Positions 17,329-25,853 of a stretch of DNA of 64,000 bases are shown in pieces. Source of the stretch: Gp13-AA77 sp036521995 (lineage in GTDB: Bacteria; Acidobacteriota; Terriglobia; UBA7540); the NCBI GenBank assembly GCA_036521995.1, contig DATDGR010000064.1, positions 1-64,000 of the forward strand, read 5' to 3'. The notes under the pieces are model-generated. The model was not told the DNA's origin and searched no databases. It saw nothing but the letters and a program-made list of their open reading frames with translations. Every line of letters starts with the position of its first letter. Positions within the stretch are counted from its first letter, which is position 1. The translations under genes and the position numbers were made by a program.

Positions 17329-18291
17329 GTGAAGTTCAGCGTGCTCGTGATTTCGATGGTCCTTGCAGCGGCCGTTGCCCTTGGAGGCAGGATTGCGGCA
17401 CATCCCGCTGCCCGTGCACTGCAGTCGGCACCACCAGCCCCCCGCATGGGCGAGCAGGAACTCGAGATCTACAGTCATGCCCGGACGCTCGTGGATTGGA
17501 CTCCGCAGGAGATCAAACACGCTCCTTCGCTTTACAAACTGCGACCCGCCGAGAACGAAGACAGCTTGCCGGTGATTCTGAAGCGCGTAGGAGAAAGCGC
17601 GGCGGCAATGATCGCTGAATTTCGTAATATCGCCTGCGACGAACGCGTGTACTCAGAATGGAATGTGGGTAGCCCCATCGCTACGTGGCGACAGATGGGT
17701 CCCAATGAGGTGGCTCACCATTTCCTTTACATTATCCTCCCTAGGCCGGTCGGCGACCCTCTTATGTTCAGAGAGTATCGCACCAATCTCAAGGGGAATC
17801 CCGTCGACCTCGGCAGCCTGGCCGATCTTCAATTGATCACCACCAACTTCACCGGCAGTTGGGCATACTTCAACTCTTCTAATCAAGTCGAGAGCCGCTT
17901 TCGATATTTTGGGGAGGAATCGGTTCGAAAGCAGCCGTGTTATGTCGTCGGCTTCGCCCAGAAGCCCGATGTAGCCCGCAACGTAACCACCTTTGAGGTT
18001 GGTAATCATTCTGCCGTGATTCTCGTTCAAGGGCTTGCGTGGATTGATGAGCGATCATTTCATATCCTGAAGGTAGAGACTTGGCTTCTCGCTCCTCGAA
18101 ACGATATCGGACTTGAGAGCGAGAACACCACCGTAAATTACCTCCCCACGTCTCCCGCAGGTCTTGCGGATGCGCTCTGGCTGCCCAACGAGGTGACAGT
18201 GCTGGTTCACTATCACAATGTGTTCATCCGCAACACGCATCGCTACTCCGGTTTCAGGCTCTTCCAAGTGCACGTCGCGATCAAGCCGTGA
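17329..18291 (+). CDS. Secreted protein of unknown function
   Basis: 320 aa, not recognised. The GTG at 17329 is used because it immediately precedes the signal peptide (KFSVLVISMVLAAAVALGG); no clear ribosome-binding site is seen, so the start is uncertain. The mature part is a mixed beta protein with no membrane segment. Its central part (VRKQPCYVVGFAQKP, then VILVQGLAWIDERSFHILKV) has the alternating strand pattern of outer-membrane-lipoprotein carrier-like or MucB-like folds, but this is only a resemblance. Its neighbours are exported TPR proteins, suggesting a periplasmic role in the same system. Confidence 0.72.
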   Translation: MKFSVLVISMVLAAAVALGGRIAAHPAARALQSAPPAPRMGEQELEIYSHARTLVDWTPQEIKHAPSLYKLRPAENEDSLPVILKRVGESAAAMIAEFRNIACDERVYSEWNVGSPIATWRQMGPNEVAHHFLYIILPRPVGDPLMFREYRTNLKGNPVDLGSLADLQLITTNFTGSWAYFNSSNQVESRFRYFGEESVRKQPCYVVGFAQKPDVARNVTTFEVGNHSAVILVQGLAWIDERSFHILKVETWLLAPRNDIGLESENTTVNYLPTSPAGLADALWLPNEVTVLVHYHNVFIRNTHRYSGFRLFQVHVAIKP

Positions 18292-18565
18292 CAAGGCGCA
18301 TTTTTGGGCTCCTTCGGGTTTTCAGTGGGAAGCCGAGGCAACCTGCCTCTTGACAACGGGTGACCGACGAACGGCCGCACACGTGGGTTTGTCTCCCTCT
18401 CCTTCCAGTTCCCTGTAGGCTGCTGATTCCAAGCCGATTGCTTCGTCTTCTCGCGCTCCGCCTGAGCCGGTTTGTTCCATCTCTGACCGCTTTGGAGCGT
18501 CGTACTGTCCCTGGAATGATCTGATTACAATTGATTTATATCAATCTGCGCTTGCGGGCTCCGAA

Positions 18566-18690
18566 CTGATCTCCTTCCAGCTTTGGGTGTAGCCCCAGTT
18601 TTGTTGATTCCAAAGGACATTCCAGCTTTGGCCTAGCCCCCCACTTTTGATCTATCTCTTGATTATAAAGGACTTCTTGGCTTTGGCATA
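18566..18690 (-). repeat. Degenerate CTTTGG-core repeat array A
   Basis: Three copies of a 45-55 bp unit, with CTTTGG cores at 18581, 18626 and 18681. The fullest units read TTGATTCCAAAGGACATTCC then AGCTTTGGCCTAGCCCC, and TTGATTATAAAGGACTTCTT then GGCTTTGG. On the minus strand, the copies read like AKAKKSFIIKR-stop and AKAGMSFGINK, so the unit may derive from the 3' end of a coding gene. A related array lies at 55310-55671 and a single piece at 43548-43567. Confidence 0.7.
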
Positions 18691-18900
18691 AGGAATCTTT
18701 TTTTGAGGTTCGGTGGTTTCTTTCCCGCCAGTAGGCCTACTTCGATCGGCTAGACCAAGAGCCTCCAGCAATTCGGTGCGCGGTCCGGTGGACTTCTGGG
18801 CATTAGCGCGGTTGGCGGCCAGACCCCGGGCGCTGAGAGTGGGACTCTTGCGTGGAGACACCGTAACCTCCCCGCGCCGGCCGAACCCGCCAGCGCACAA
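18652..18900 (-). pseudogene. Truncated ANRANAQxSTGPRT-family protein remnant
   Basis: 82 codons from a TTG at 18900. The segment LSARGLAANRANAQKSTGPR matches the conserved N-terminus of a multicopy small-protein family common in acidobacteria and planctomycetes, in which the motif normally continues as TPEGKAR. Here the family sequence stops right after STGPRTE and is replaced by unrelated residues. The C-terminus (AKAKKSFIIKR) is encoded by one unit of the adjacent repeat array. A near-consensus promoter lies 34-61 bp upstream, so it may still be transcribed. The function of the family is unknown to me; this copy looks deleted. Confidence 0.6.
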
Positions 18901-18933
18901 GCAGGATAGGTGCCTCCGTGCTATCCTTCGATT

Positions 18934-18961
18934 ACTATATCATACTTTCGGCAGTTGTCAA
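18934..18961 (-). promoter_or_regulatory. Consensus sigma-70 promoter for the gene remnant
   Basis: On the minus strand, TTGACA (18961-18956), a 16-base spacer and TATAGT (18939-18934). The predicted start point near 18927 is about 27 bases before the TTG of the truncated frame, with GGAGG between. Confidence 0.65.
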
Positions 18962-19364
18962 TAAGGGAAAATTACCGTGCTCGCAGGGTTTGAACTCCAC
19001 CCTCTCCGCCAGACTAACTAGTTGTTTTTCCTTGCGTTTAGCAGCCTCCGTTTTCTCGTTTGCCTCTACGTCCCCTTCGTTATGCGAGAGGCTCCAGGCG
19101 ATTGGCGGCTTCCCACATGGGGTATCTAAAGCGGCCTTTCACGCAGAAGAGCCTGTTGATTGTGAACGTCGTTTGGCGGGCGACGCATTCATGAAAGGTT
19201 GACTTGACTTTTGATAAACCCTGGGTTAGGCTCGCGCCCAGTCGTCGAAGCCCAAAACAGCCGCTCGCCATTTCACCGTCCACGCTCCGGCGAACGACGA
19301 CCACATGAGGGTTGCCGCCGCGAACGTTTGTAAACAGGCGGATACCCTCACAAAGGAGGGAACC

Positions 19365-20162
19365 GTGCTTCGATACCAGACATCCGCTTCGATGCTCCGA
19401 ACTGCTGCGCTTGCCCTTCTATTCGGACTCTCAGCCGCAGGGTGCGCCTCTGCTCAGACACCGAATTTCTGCCTTTCTGATTCCAACCCAAGCACTACCA
19501 TCCACAGCCTGCTCGGCACGACCTGCTCTGTGGGTACAACAACCAGCTACGTGACCTATACGTGGAATGCCGCCTCTGACAGCACTCCCGGCTACGTCTG
19601 CACGAGCGATTCCAACACAACCTGCCCAGCAGACACCGACATCAATGTGAGTATACTAGACAATGGTTGCAGCGGCGACGACGGCTACACGAACTATGAG
19701 ACGTATGCGCTTCTTTTCGTCCAGAACAAGGCCTACCCCCTCAGCGTTAACAACAACGACCCCGGTGGCGTAGGGCACTGGATCGACATCAAGATTAACG
19801 GGTCCTTCCTCATCAGCGGAAACCAAGGCGGTACCCACCACAACTTTAACTGGCCCCATTTTAATTGTTTAGCGGGCCAGGCCAAGTTCGGAGTGGAGAC
19901 CAATACAACGACAGTATATTGCGGCCAGTACTGCACAGGGAACGGAGTCAGCACCATTCGTTGCGACGCGAACGCACCAGCAAGAGCGTGCTACGACGAC
20001 AGAAATGCCTCCGACTATCAAGACAACTACGACGCGCCTTTCACGGGCGGCGACGCGACCACGTCGTACCCTTTCACAATCGAAATTAACGTGACTGCGC
20101 CTTCGGGCTCGGCCTCCAACAGCGCATTCATTTACTCGTTGGGAACGCACATCGTACCATAA
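19365..20162 (+). CDS. Secreted cysteine-rich protein of unknown function
   Basis: 265 aa. The GTG at 19365 is chosen because AAAGGAGGG lies 4-5 bases before it; an earlier ATG at 19305 lacks such a site. The signal peptide (MLRTAALALLFGLSAAGCAS) ends near Cys or at SAQ. The mature part contains about ten cysteines, spaced along the chain (for example TTCSVG, YVCTSD, NGCSGDD, FNCLAG, YCGQYC, IRCDAN), and many Thr, Ser and Asn. That suggests a disulphide-stabilised extracellular beta protein. HHNFNWPHF and CYDDRNASDYQDNYDAPFTG are striking but unrecognised. It is followed 150 bp later by a secreted Gloeo/Verruco-repeat protein. Confidence 0.8.
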   Translation: MLRYQTSASMLRTAALALLFGLSAAGCASAQTPNFCLSDSNPSTTIHSLLGTTCSVGTTTSYVTYTWNAASDSTPGYVCTSDSNTTCPADTDINVSILDNGCSGDDGYTNYETYALLFVQNKAYPLSVNNNDPGGVGHWIDIKINGSFLISGNQGGTHHNFNWPHFNCLAGQAKFGVETNTTTVYCGQYCTGNGVSTIRCDANAPARACYDDRNASDYQDNYDAPFTGGDATTSYPFTIEINVTAPSGSASNSAFIYSLGTHIVP

Positions 20163-20314
20163 CCGTTTCCCCTGGCAGGCTGTTGAAAGCGGCTCCACCG
20201 TTGCCCTCGACTTAGACCACGGACCACTGGGACGGCACACTAGAGGCACTGTTTTTGCGAGGTGGAATATTTGCCCACAACCAGACCACTCCGCTTGGAG
20301 AGAAAGAGGAGAAT

Positions 20315-21802
20315 ATGAGACGAAGGGCCATGACAGGCGCGGCGATTACACTCTTAATTGCCTTGTCGATTGCGGCGGGGATGCCCGCACAGGAGAAGCC
20401 GGAACAAACCGGCTCCGCTGTGAGGTTCAAGACATTATTTACCTTCGACAACAGCGACGGCGCAGCGCCAATGGGCGCGCTTGTGCAAGGCACCGACGGA
20501 AACCTGTATGGCACAACCGCGGCGGGAGGGCTCTATAACCAGGGGACAGTTTTCAAGATCACTCCCGGGGGCGTGCTGACCACCCTCTACAGCTTCTGCG
20601 CGCAAACCAATTGCCCGGACGGCAATGTCCCGGAGGCGGCCCTGAGTCTCGGGACTGATGGTAATTTTTACGGCACCACGTATTCGGGGGGAGCGCACGC
20701 AGACGCTTGTCAGGCGGGCTGCGGTGTGGTGTTCAAGATCACGCCGGCGGGGGCCATGACCACACTTTACAGCTTCTGCGCATTGCCGGGTTGCGCGGAC
20801 GGCGCCGCTCCGGGTGCGCTGGTTCAAGGCAACGACGGCAATTTCTACGGAACCACGGAACAGGCAGGCAGCAACCACTGCGTGAACGTGAATGGTTGCG
20901 GCACCGTCTTCAAGATCACGTCTACTGGTGCGCTCACCACGCTTTACCAGTTTACCGGTCAGGACGGGGGCGGTTACTACCCATCCGTTTTTGAGCAGCT
21001 CGTTCAGGGAACCGACGGGAACCTTTACGGCACCACTCCTTACGGAGGCTCCACCAACTGCTTCTTCGGCGGCTGCGGCACGGTCTTCAGGATCACGCCG
21101 GAAGGCGTACTGACCACCCTGTATAACTTCCAAGGGGGCGTCGGACAAAGCGTTAACCCCGGCGGGGAACTGATTCAGGCTACCGATGGAAATTTCTACG
21201 GGACGGCGGGCGGGGGTTACTACAGTCCCGACTGCATCGAAGCTTGTGGAACAATCTTCAAAATGACCCCCGAAGGCGTTGGCACCACGCTCGTCAGTCT
21301 TCACAGTAACCAGGGTGACGGTCCTGTAGGGTTGGTTCAGGCCACGAATGGCAGCTTTTACGTCGTCACGGACGCCGGCGGCCCCAGTAACAGCGGTACC
21401 ATTTTTGAGTTGACGCCCGAAGGCGTGTTGACAGTACTGCACACCTTCAACTATCTCAACGCTGGCTCCTTCCCCTTTTCCGGTGTGGTTCAAGCTACCA
21501 ATGGAAGCTTCTATGGGGACACCGAGAACGGGGGCACAATCTACAGCCTGTCTACAGGGCTCGGTCCGTTCGTAGAGTCAGTCCCGCCTGCGGGCAAGAT
21601 CGGTACAACCGCCAAGATTCTGGGAACCAATCTGAAGTTCGCCACCGGCGTCGCGTTTAACGGCGTCGCCGCGAGCTTCACGGCAGAGTCCTCGACCTAT
21701 ATCGAGGCCACCGTCCCGGATGGTGCCACCACCGGCCTGATCGTTGTCACCTTGCCGACCGGCGCGCTCACTAGCAACGTGAGTTTTCAAGTGCTACCGT
21801 AA
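20315..21802 (+). CDS. Secreted Gloeo/Verruco (TIGR03803) repeat protein with C-terminal IPT/TIG domain
   Basis: 495 aa from ATG 20315, with AGAGGAG just upstream. The signal peptide is ITLLIALSIAAGMPAQ (about residues 10-25). Seven copies of the roughly 50-residue repeat follow, each built like LVQGTDGNLYGTT, a GG-rich loop, GTVFKITP, then LTTLYSF. This is the repeat of choice-of-anchor or GloVer proteins, probably forming a beta-propeller-like surface structure. The last 80 residues (VESVPPAGKIGTTAKILGTN then VTLPTGALTSNVSFQV) form an IPT/TIG immunoglobulin-like domain. No catalytic residues are known. A related seven-repeat protein without the IPT domain is at 59269-60561. Confidence 0.93.
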   Translation: MRRRAMTGAAITLLIALSIAAGMPAQEKPEQTGSAVRFKTLFTFDNSDGAAPMGALVQGTDGNLYGTTAAGGLYNQGTVFKITPGGVLTTLYSFCAQTNCPDGNVPEAALSLGTDGNFYGTTYSGGAHADACQAGCGVVFKITPAGAMTTLYSFCALPGCADGAAPGALVQGNDGNFYGTTEQAGSNHCVNVNGCGTVFKITSTGALTTLYQFTGQDGGGYYPSVFEQLVQGTDGNLYGTTPYGGSTNCFFGGCGTVFRITPEGVLTTLYNFQGGVGQSVNPGGELIQATDGNFYGTAGGGYYSPDCIEACGTIFKMTPEGVGTTLVSLHSNQGDGPVGLVQATNGSFYVVTDAGGPSNSGTIFELTPEGVLTVLHTFNYLNAGSFPFSGVVQATNGSFYGDTENGGTIYSLSTGLGPFVESVPPAGKIGTTAKILGTNLKFATGVAFNGVAASFTAESSTYIEATVPDGATTGLIVVTLPTGALTSNVSFQVLP

Positions 21803-21811
21803 GGAGGCGAG

Positions 21812-21883
21812 ATGAGGAACGCGCAAGGAAGTTGCCGATGGTCCGCAGTGATGGTTGCTGCCATCTCGATGATGCTGGTTTAG
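21812..21883 (+). CDS. 23-residue hydrophobic reading frame upstream of the LacI gene
   Basis: A perfect AAGGAGG (21801-21807) lies 4 bases before this ATG. The 23-codon product ends in a hydrophobic stretch (SAVMVAAISMMLV). Its stop codon TAG overlaps the ribosome-binding site of the LacI gene (TAGAGGAGC) 8 bases before that start, so ribosomes could be handed on. It could be a translated leader that controls lacI, a small membrane peptide, or the leftover signal peptide of a deleted secreted protein. The amino-acid composition slightly favours the last. Confidence 0.45.
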   Translation: MRNAQGSCRWSAVMVAAISMMLV

Positions 21884-21890
21884 AGGAGCT

Positions 21891-22889
21891 ATGACGCTGG
21901 CGAAGGTGGCACAGCGCGCCGGGGTTTCAACCGCCACGGTATCGCGGGTCCTCAACAACCAGGGGATCGTTAAGGATTCCACGCGCAAGCGCGTCCTGAG
22001 CGTGGTCGAAACACTGAACTATTACCCCAACCTCCATGCCCGGTCCCTCGCGGGCGGCAAGAACAATACGATCGGATTGATCGTCTCGAACCTCAGCAAC
22101 CCATTCTTTGTGGACGTCTTCCAGGCGATGGATGCGACGGCACGCGCTCACGGCTACGATGTCCTGGTCGAACAAACTGATTACAAGGTGAATCAGCTGC
22201 GGGCGGGAGTGCGCTCTTTGCTGGGAAAGCGAGTGGTTGGACTGGCGATCATCGTCTCGGAGATGGAGGAGGGCCTCCTAGCGGAGATTCAGGCCAGCGA
22301 GCGGCCTACGCTTTTCTATGACGTCGGCGCGCCCGCCGAGAACTCGACCAACATCAGGGTGCGCTATGAACTGGGCACTCAACGCGCCGTGCAATACCTC
22401 TATTCGCTGGGACACCGGCGCATGGCGTTCGTTGGGCATCACAGCGCTCTCAACCCGCTGCAAGTCCGGAGAGAAGCCTTTCTCGGAGCGGTTGCCGGCT
22501 ATGACGGCGCGGTTTCGTGGAAGATCGCCCTGGGACCTGATTCTCCGGCGGGAGGCGCGCAGGCCGTGGGCGAGCTTCTCCTCTCGGGCTTCAGGCCGAC
22601 AGCCATTGTTTGCGTGAACGACTACATGGCAATCGGAGTGCTCAGTCAATTGAGGGTACATAACTACTCGGTACCGGCAGATATTTCCGTGACCGGATTC
22701 GACAACATCTCGTTGTCGCAATTTACCAATCCCCCGCTCACCACGCTGAATATCCCCCGTGAAGCCATCGGCCAGATGGCAGCAAGAGCTTTGCTGCCTG
22801 ACTGGGCCGGCATGCCGATTCCTCCGGAAGTGCTGCTTGAACCCGAGTTCGTTCTGCGCGAGTCCACTGGCCCCGCGCTGGTTTCGTAA
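21891..22889 (+). CDS. LacI family transcriptional regulator
   Basis: 332 aa, standard LacI length, with AGAGGAG 6 bases before the ATG. The N-terminal helix-turn-helix and hinge are intact: TLAKVAQRAGVSTATVSRVL, then a YYPNLHARSLAGG hinge region. The periplasmic-binding-protein-like core has NTIGLIVSNLSNPFFVDVF and the effector-pocket block VTGFDNISLSQFTNPPLTTL. Such proteins bind sugars or their phosphates and repress transport or catabolic genes. A near-perfect LacI-type palindrome, TGTAAGCGCTTTCA, lies at the promoter of the Oar-like receptor (32908-32921), a candidate target. The gene sits between secreted-protein and TPR genes of the same cluster. Confidence 0.96.
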   Translation: MTLAKVAQRAGVSTATVSRVLNNQGIVKDSTRKRVLSVVETLNYYPNLHARSLAGGKNNTIGLIVSNLSNPFFVDVFQAMDATARAHGYDVLVEQTDYKVNQLRAGVRSLLGKRVVGLAIIVSEMEEGLLAEIQASERPTLFYDVGAPAENSTNIRVRYELGTQRAVQYLYSLGHRRMAFVGHHSALNPLQVRREAFLGAVAGYDGAVSWKIALGPDSPAGGAQAVGELLLSGFRPTAIVCVNDYMAIGVLSQLRVHNYSVPADISVTGFDNISLSQFTNPPLTTLNIPREAIGQMAARALLPDWAGMPIPPEVLLEPEFVLRESTGPALVS

Positions 22890-23074
22890 CCTCGAGAAAC
22901 ATGCCAATTGAGACTCACCTGCAGCCGCGTTGGCCAAGATGATCGCTCGTACTTAGCAACCTTCTCCTGCGCCATCCTCCGTACGCGCTTCGTATGTTAG
23001 ACTGAGAGTGGGGTCGTTCGTCCATGAATGATCTTCTTTTAATCTCCCAGGGCGGCGGCACTCATAGGGACAAC

Positions 23075-25789
23075 ATGAGGCGCCGACGCGGCTGGCCTCG
23101 AACGACCTTCATCGGTTCTATTCTTCTTCTGTTTGCTTCCTGCGGTTCATCCCTATGCTTTCCGTCCGGGCCCGGTACGAAAGCGGCTGCAGATCCTTAC
23201 AGTCAAGGAGTCGCGCTACTGGCACAGCAGAAGTGGAAGGAAGCGGCGGCTGAATTCCAGCGAGCTATCCTCGATAACTCCAAGAACAGTCAAGCTTACG
23301 GTGGGTTGGGCGTAGCGCTCACCAGATTGGGAGATCCCAAGGACGCCGAGGCGGCTTTCAATGAGGTCGTTCGCCTCGACCCCAATAACGCGCAAGCCCA
23401 TTATTATCTTGGCCTTATCGCCGCCGAATCGCAGGACTTGGAGGTTGCTACAGGAGAGTTGAAGGCTGCCGTCGAATCCAAGCCTGATTTTGAGGAAGCG
23501 CGTCTGGCACTGGCGCTCGCCATGGAGGAAAGCGGCCAGATCAAGGACGCTATCAACGAATACCAAACTGTTCTGAAACGGAATCCCAAGTCTGCCGAGG
23601 CCTACAACGGTCTCGGGAACGCCTATGTTCAGAACAATGAAATATCCAATGGTATCGAAGAATATCGAAAAGCGGTTCAATTGAAGCCGGACTATTTCCG
23701 CGCTTACAACAACCTGGGTTCAACTCTGGCTAGTGTGGGGGATTTCAACGCAGGCTACGCCGCGATTCAGAAGGCCTTGGCCCTGCGTCCGGCGAGCTTC
23801 GAGGCCCATCTCAACATGGGCGTTGTGCTGCGCGCCAAAGGAGATCCAAAGGGCGCGATAGTACAGTTCGAGCGAGTTCTGGCACTCCATCCGCCAGACG
23901 CCGTCGTCTCTCGGACCGAGTACGAGATGGCGCAGACTTACCAGCAGATTGGTAACTTCGAGAAGGCGATGCAATGCCTTGAAGGCGCACTTCGCTTGGC
24001 ACCGCAAATGGGCGAAGCCTACTACTCGCTGGGCTCGGTCCTGAAGCAGCTTGCCTCTTCCAAATCACCGCAGGCTTCCCCCGCGCCTGCCAATCCAGAC
24101 GCGCAAAGGTTTTGCGACCAGGCAGCTGGGAAGCTTGCCAACGGAGACTTGGACGGAGCTGCCCAAGCGGTTGGGGCGGCTTTGCGGGCCGACCCCAGCT
24201 ACGCGAGGGCCCACAACCTGCTCGGGTTCATCCTCGGCCAGCAAGGCAAGCTGCCCGAAGCTATCAAGGAACTAAGTCAAGCAGTGGCGCTGGACCCCCA
24301 ATCCTCCGGGGCGCACTATAATTTGGGCGTTGCCTTGTGGTATGGGGGCCAGAGAACTGAGGCCGTCACCCAATTGACGGAGGCGGTCAAACTGGATCCA
24401 GCTTCGGGCTCGGCCCACGCATTTCTGGGCATGAGCCTCAAGGATCTTGGCGACAATGAGCTTGCTCTGGACAGCTTGGCCTGCGCGCTGGCTCTCGACG
24501 CGAATGACTTCCCTGCGTATATGGATCAGGCAGTCGTCCTACTGAAGATGCATAAGCTAGGTCCGGCTCTTCATCAATTCGAAGCGGCTCTCCGGCTAGA
24601 CACGCATGCCGTGGAGGGCCAACCTGATTTGGCGGAACCAATCTCCCAGCTCCAACAGGTGGCCCAGGGGAAGGACGACGTCCCGGAGGTGCATTTCGTG
24701 CTCGGCCGCCTGCTTGGCTTGGAGGGCGCCAACAAAGAGGCAGTGATTCAAGAGTTCCAAGCTGCGATTCGAGAGGCGCCCGATTTCCCGGAGGCCCATC
24801 ACGCTCTGGGGTTAGTCTACGTGCAATCCGATCAGGGCAATCAAGCCATCGCAGAATTCCGGAAGGCCATCCAGGAGAAACCCGACGACGCAGAAGCTCA
24901 TGGCGATCTTGGCGCCGTGCTGACTGAAGCCGACCTCGACGGCGCCGTCAAAGAATTGCAAACTGCTATCAAACTCGACCCCACCATGTTCAGCGCTCAC
25001 TACAATCTGTCCGTCGCCTATGGTCGCCAGGGAAACGTCGAGCAGGAGATCGCAGAACTCCGCAAAGTGGTGGCGATGAACCCTCAGGTTGCGGATGCGC
25101 AGTACACCCTCGGCAAACTGCTGGTTGACCAGAAGAATCTGCCGGAGGCGGTTCAGCACCTCCGTGAGGCCGTGAAACTTGATCCTCAAAGGGGCGATGC
25201 CTACTACCAGCTGGGCTTGGCCCTGGGACGCATGGGCCAAACCGAGGAAGCGGACAGGCAGTTCCAACTTGCGCAGAAGTTCACCGCTAACAAAACGAAA
25301 ACGCAATTTGCGGATACCCAGTTCAGTCAAGCGGAAGAAGAATTAGCCACGGGCAAGACGGACGCGGCCGTTGAACATTTCCGGAACGTCGTCCGGTTGG
25401 AGCCCGACTCAGCGAGCGTCCATAAGGAGCTCGGAGAGGCCTTGCTCAAGAAGGGGGACGCGGACGGGGCCGTTCGCGAATGGCGCGAGGCTGTACGCTT
25501 AGAGCCTGGCGATTCTGAGGTACGCTACGCCTTGGCGAAGCTCTTACTTGAGGAAGCTGACCTCGATGGGTCCATCCAGCAGTTCGAGGAAGCCATTCGC
25601 TTGCGCCCGTCATGGCCAGAAGCTTACAACTACTTGGGGATAGCACTCGCCCGAAAGGGCGAGACGAAAAAGGCCGTTACAACATTTCAGCAAGCTCTCA
25701 AACTCAATCCCCAATATGTCGAAGCCCAGGAAAACCTGACCGCGACCCTCAAGCAGGCCAACGCGCCGAAAGGGACCGCGCAGCATTAG
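23075..25789 (+). CDS. Large exported TPR protein
   Basis: 904 aa from ATG 23075; an in-frame ATG at 23024 adds 17 residues before the signal peptide. The signal sequence TTFIGSILLLFASCGSS ends in a lipobox-like LFASC. The rest is almost wholly TPR, about twenty 34-residue units. Examples are NSQAYGGLGVALTRLGDPKD, AEAYNGLGNAYVQNNEISNG, and the final AEAYNYLGIALARKGETKKA-like unit near the C-terminus. A short Pro-rich insert (SSKSPQASPAPANPDAQ) divides the array after about residue 330. No enzyme domain. Probably a periplasmic or outer-membrane scaffold. It is followed 64 bp later by a second TPR gene and then the CRTAC1 gene, likely as one operon. Confidence 0.92.
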   Translation: MRRRRGWPRTTFIGSILLLFASCGSSLCFPSGPGTKAAADPYSQGVALLAQQKWKEAAAEFQRAILDNSKNSQAYGGLGVALTRLGDPKDAEAAFNEVVRLDPNNAQAHYYLGLIAAESQDLEVATGELKAAVESKPDFEEARLALALAMEESGQIKDAINEYQTVLKRNPKSAEAYNGLGNAYVQNNEISNGIEEYRKAVQLKPDYFRAYNNLGSTLASVGDFNAGYAAIQKALALRPASFEAHLNMGVVLRAKGDPKGAIVQFERVLALHPPDAVVSRTEYEMAQTYQQIGNFEKAMQCLEGALRLAPQMGEAYYSLGSVLKQLASSKSPQASPAPANPDAQRFCDQAAGKLANGDLDGAAQAVGAALRADPSYARAHNLLGFILGQQGKLPEAIKELSQAVALDPQSSGAHYNLGVALWYGGQRTEAVTQLTEAVKLDPASGSAHAFLGMSLKDLGDNELALDSLACALALDANDFPAYMDQAVVLLKMHKLGPALHQFEAALRLDTHAVEGQPDLAEPISQLQQVAQGKDDVPEVHFVLGRLLGLEGANKEAVIQEFQAAIREAPDFPEAHHALGLVYVQSDQGNQAIAEFRKAIQEKPDDAEAHGDLGAVLTEADLDGAVKELQTAIKLDPTMFSAHYNLSVAYGRQGNVEQEIAELRKVVAMNPQVADAQYTLGKLLVDQKNLPEAVQHLREAVKLDPQRGDAYYQLGLALGRMGQTEEADRQFQLAQKFTANKTKTQFADTQFSQAEEELATGKTDAAVEHFRNVVRLEPDSASVHKELGEALLKKGDADGAVREWREAVRLEPGDSEVRYALAKLLLEEADLDGSIQQFEEAIRLRPSWPEAYNYLGIALARKGETKKAVTTFQQALKLNPQYVEAQENLTATLKQANAPKGTAQH

Positions 25790-25853
25790 GTCGGACCACG
25801 AGCGAAGAGAATGGCGAAGGTGGGAACTGTCAGGGTAAGGGGAAGCAGCCGGC

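Larger units (their letters stand above)
18292..19364. other. Gene-poor 1.07-kb region with repeats and a gene remnant
   Basis: No intact gene is recognised. The left third contains fragments of a CTTTGG-core repeat, the middle holds a truncated minus-strand reading frame with its own consensus promoter, and the right third (19000-19364) has no visible features. AT-content is locally higher than in the neighbours. Confidence 0.6.

Noticed and set aside
18566..18690. Treating the repeat arrays as a CRISPR
   Set aside because: Units are degenerate, spacing varies from about 45 to beyond 80 bases, there are no uniform unique spacers, and no cas gene is present.
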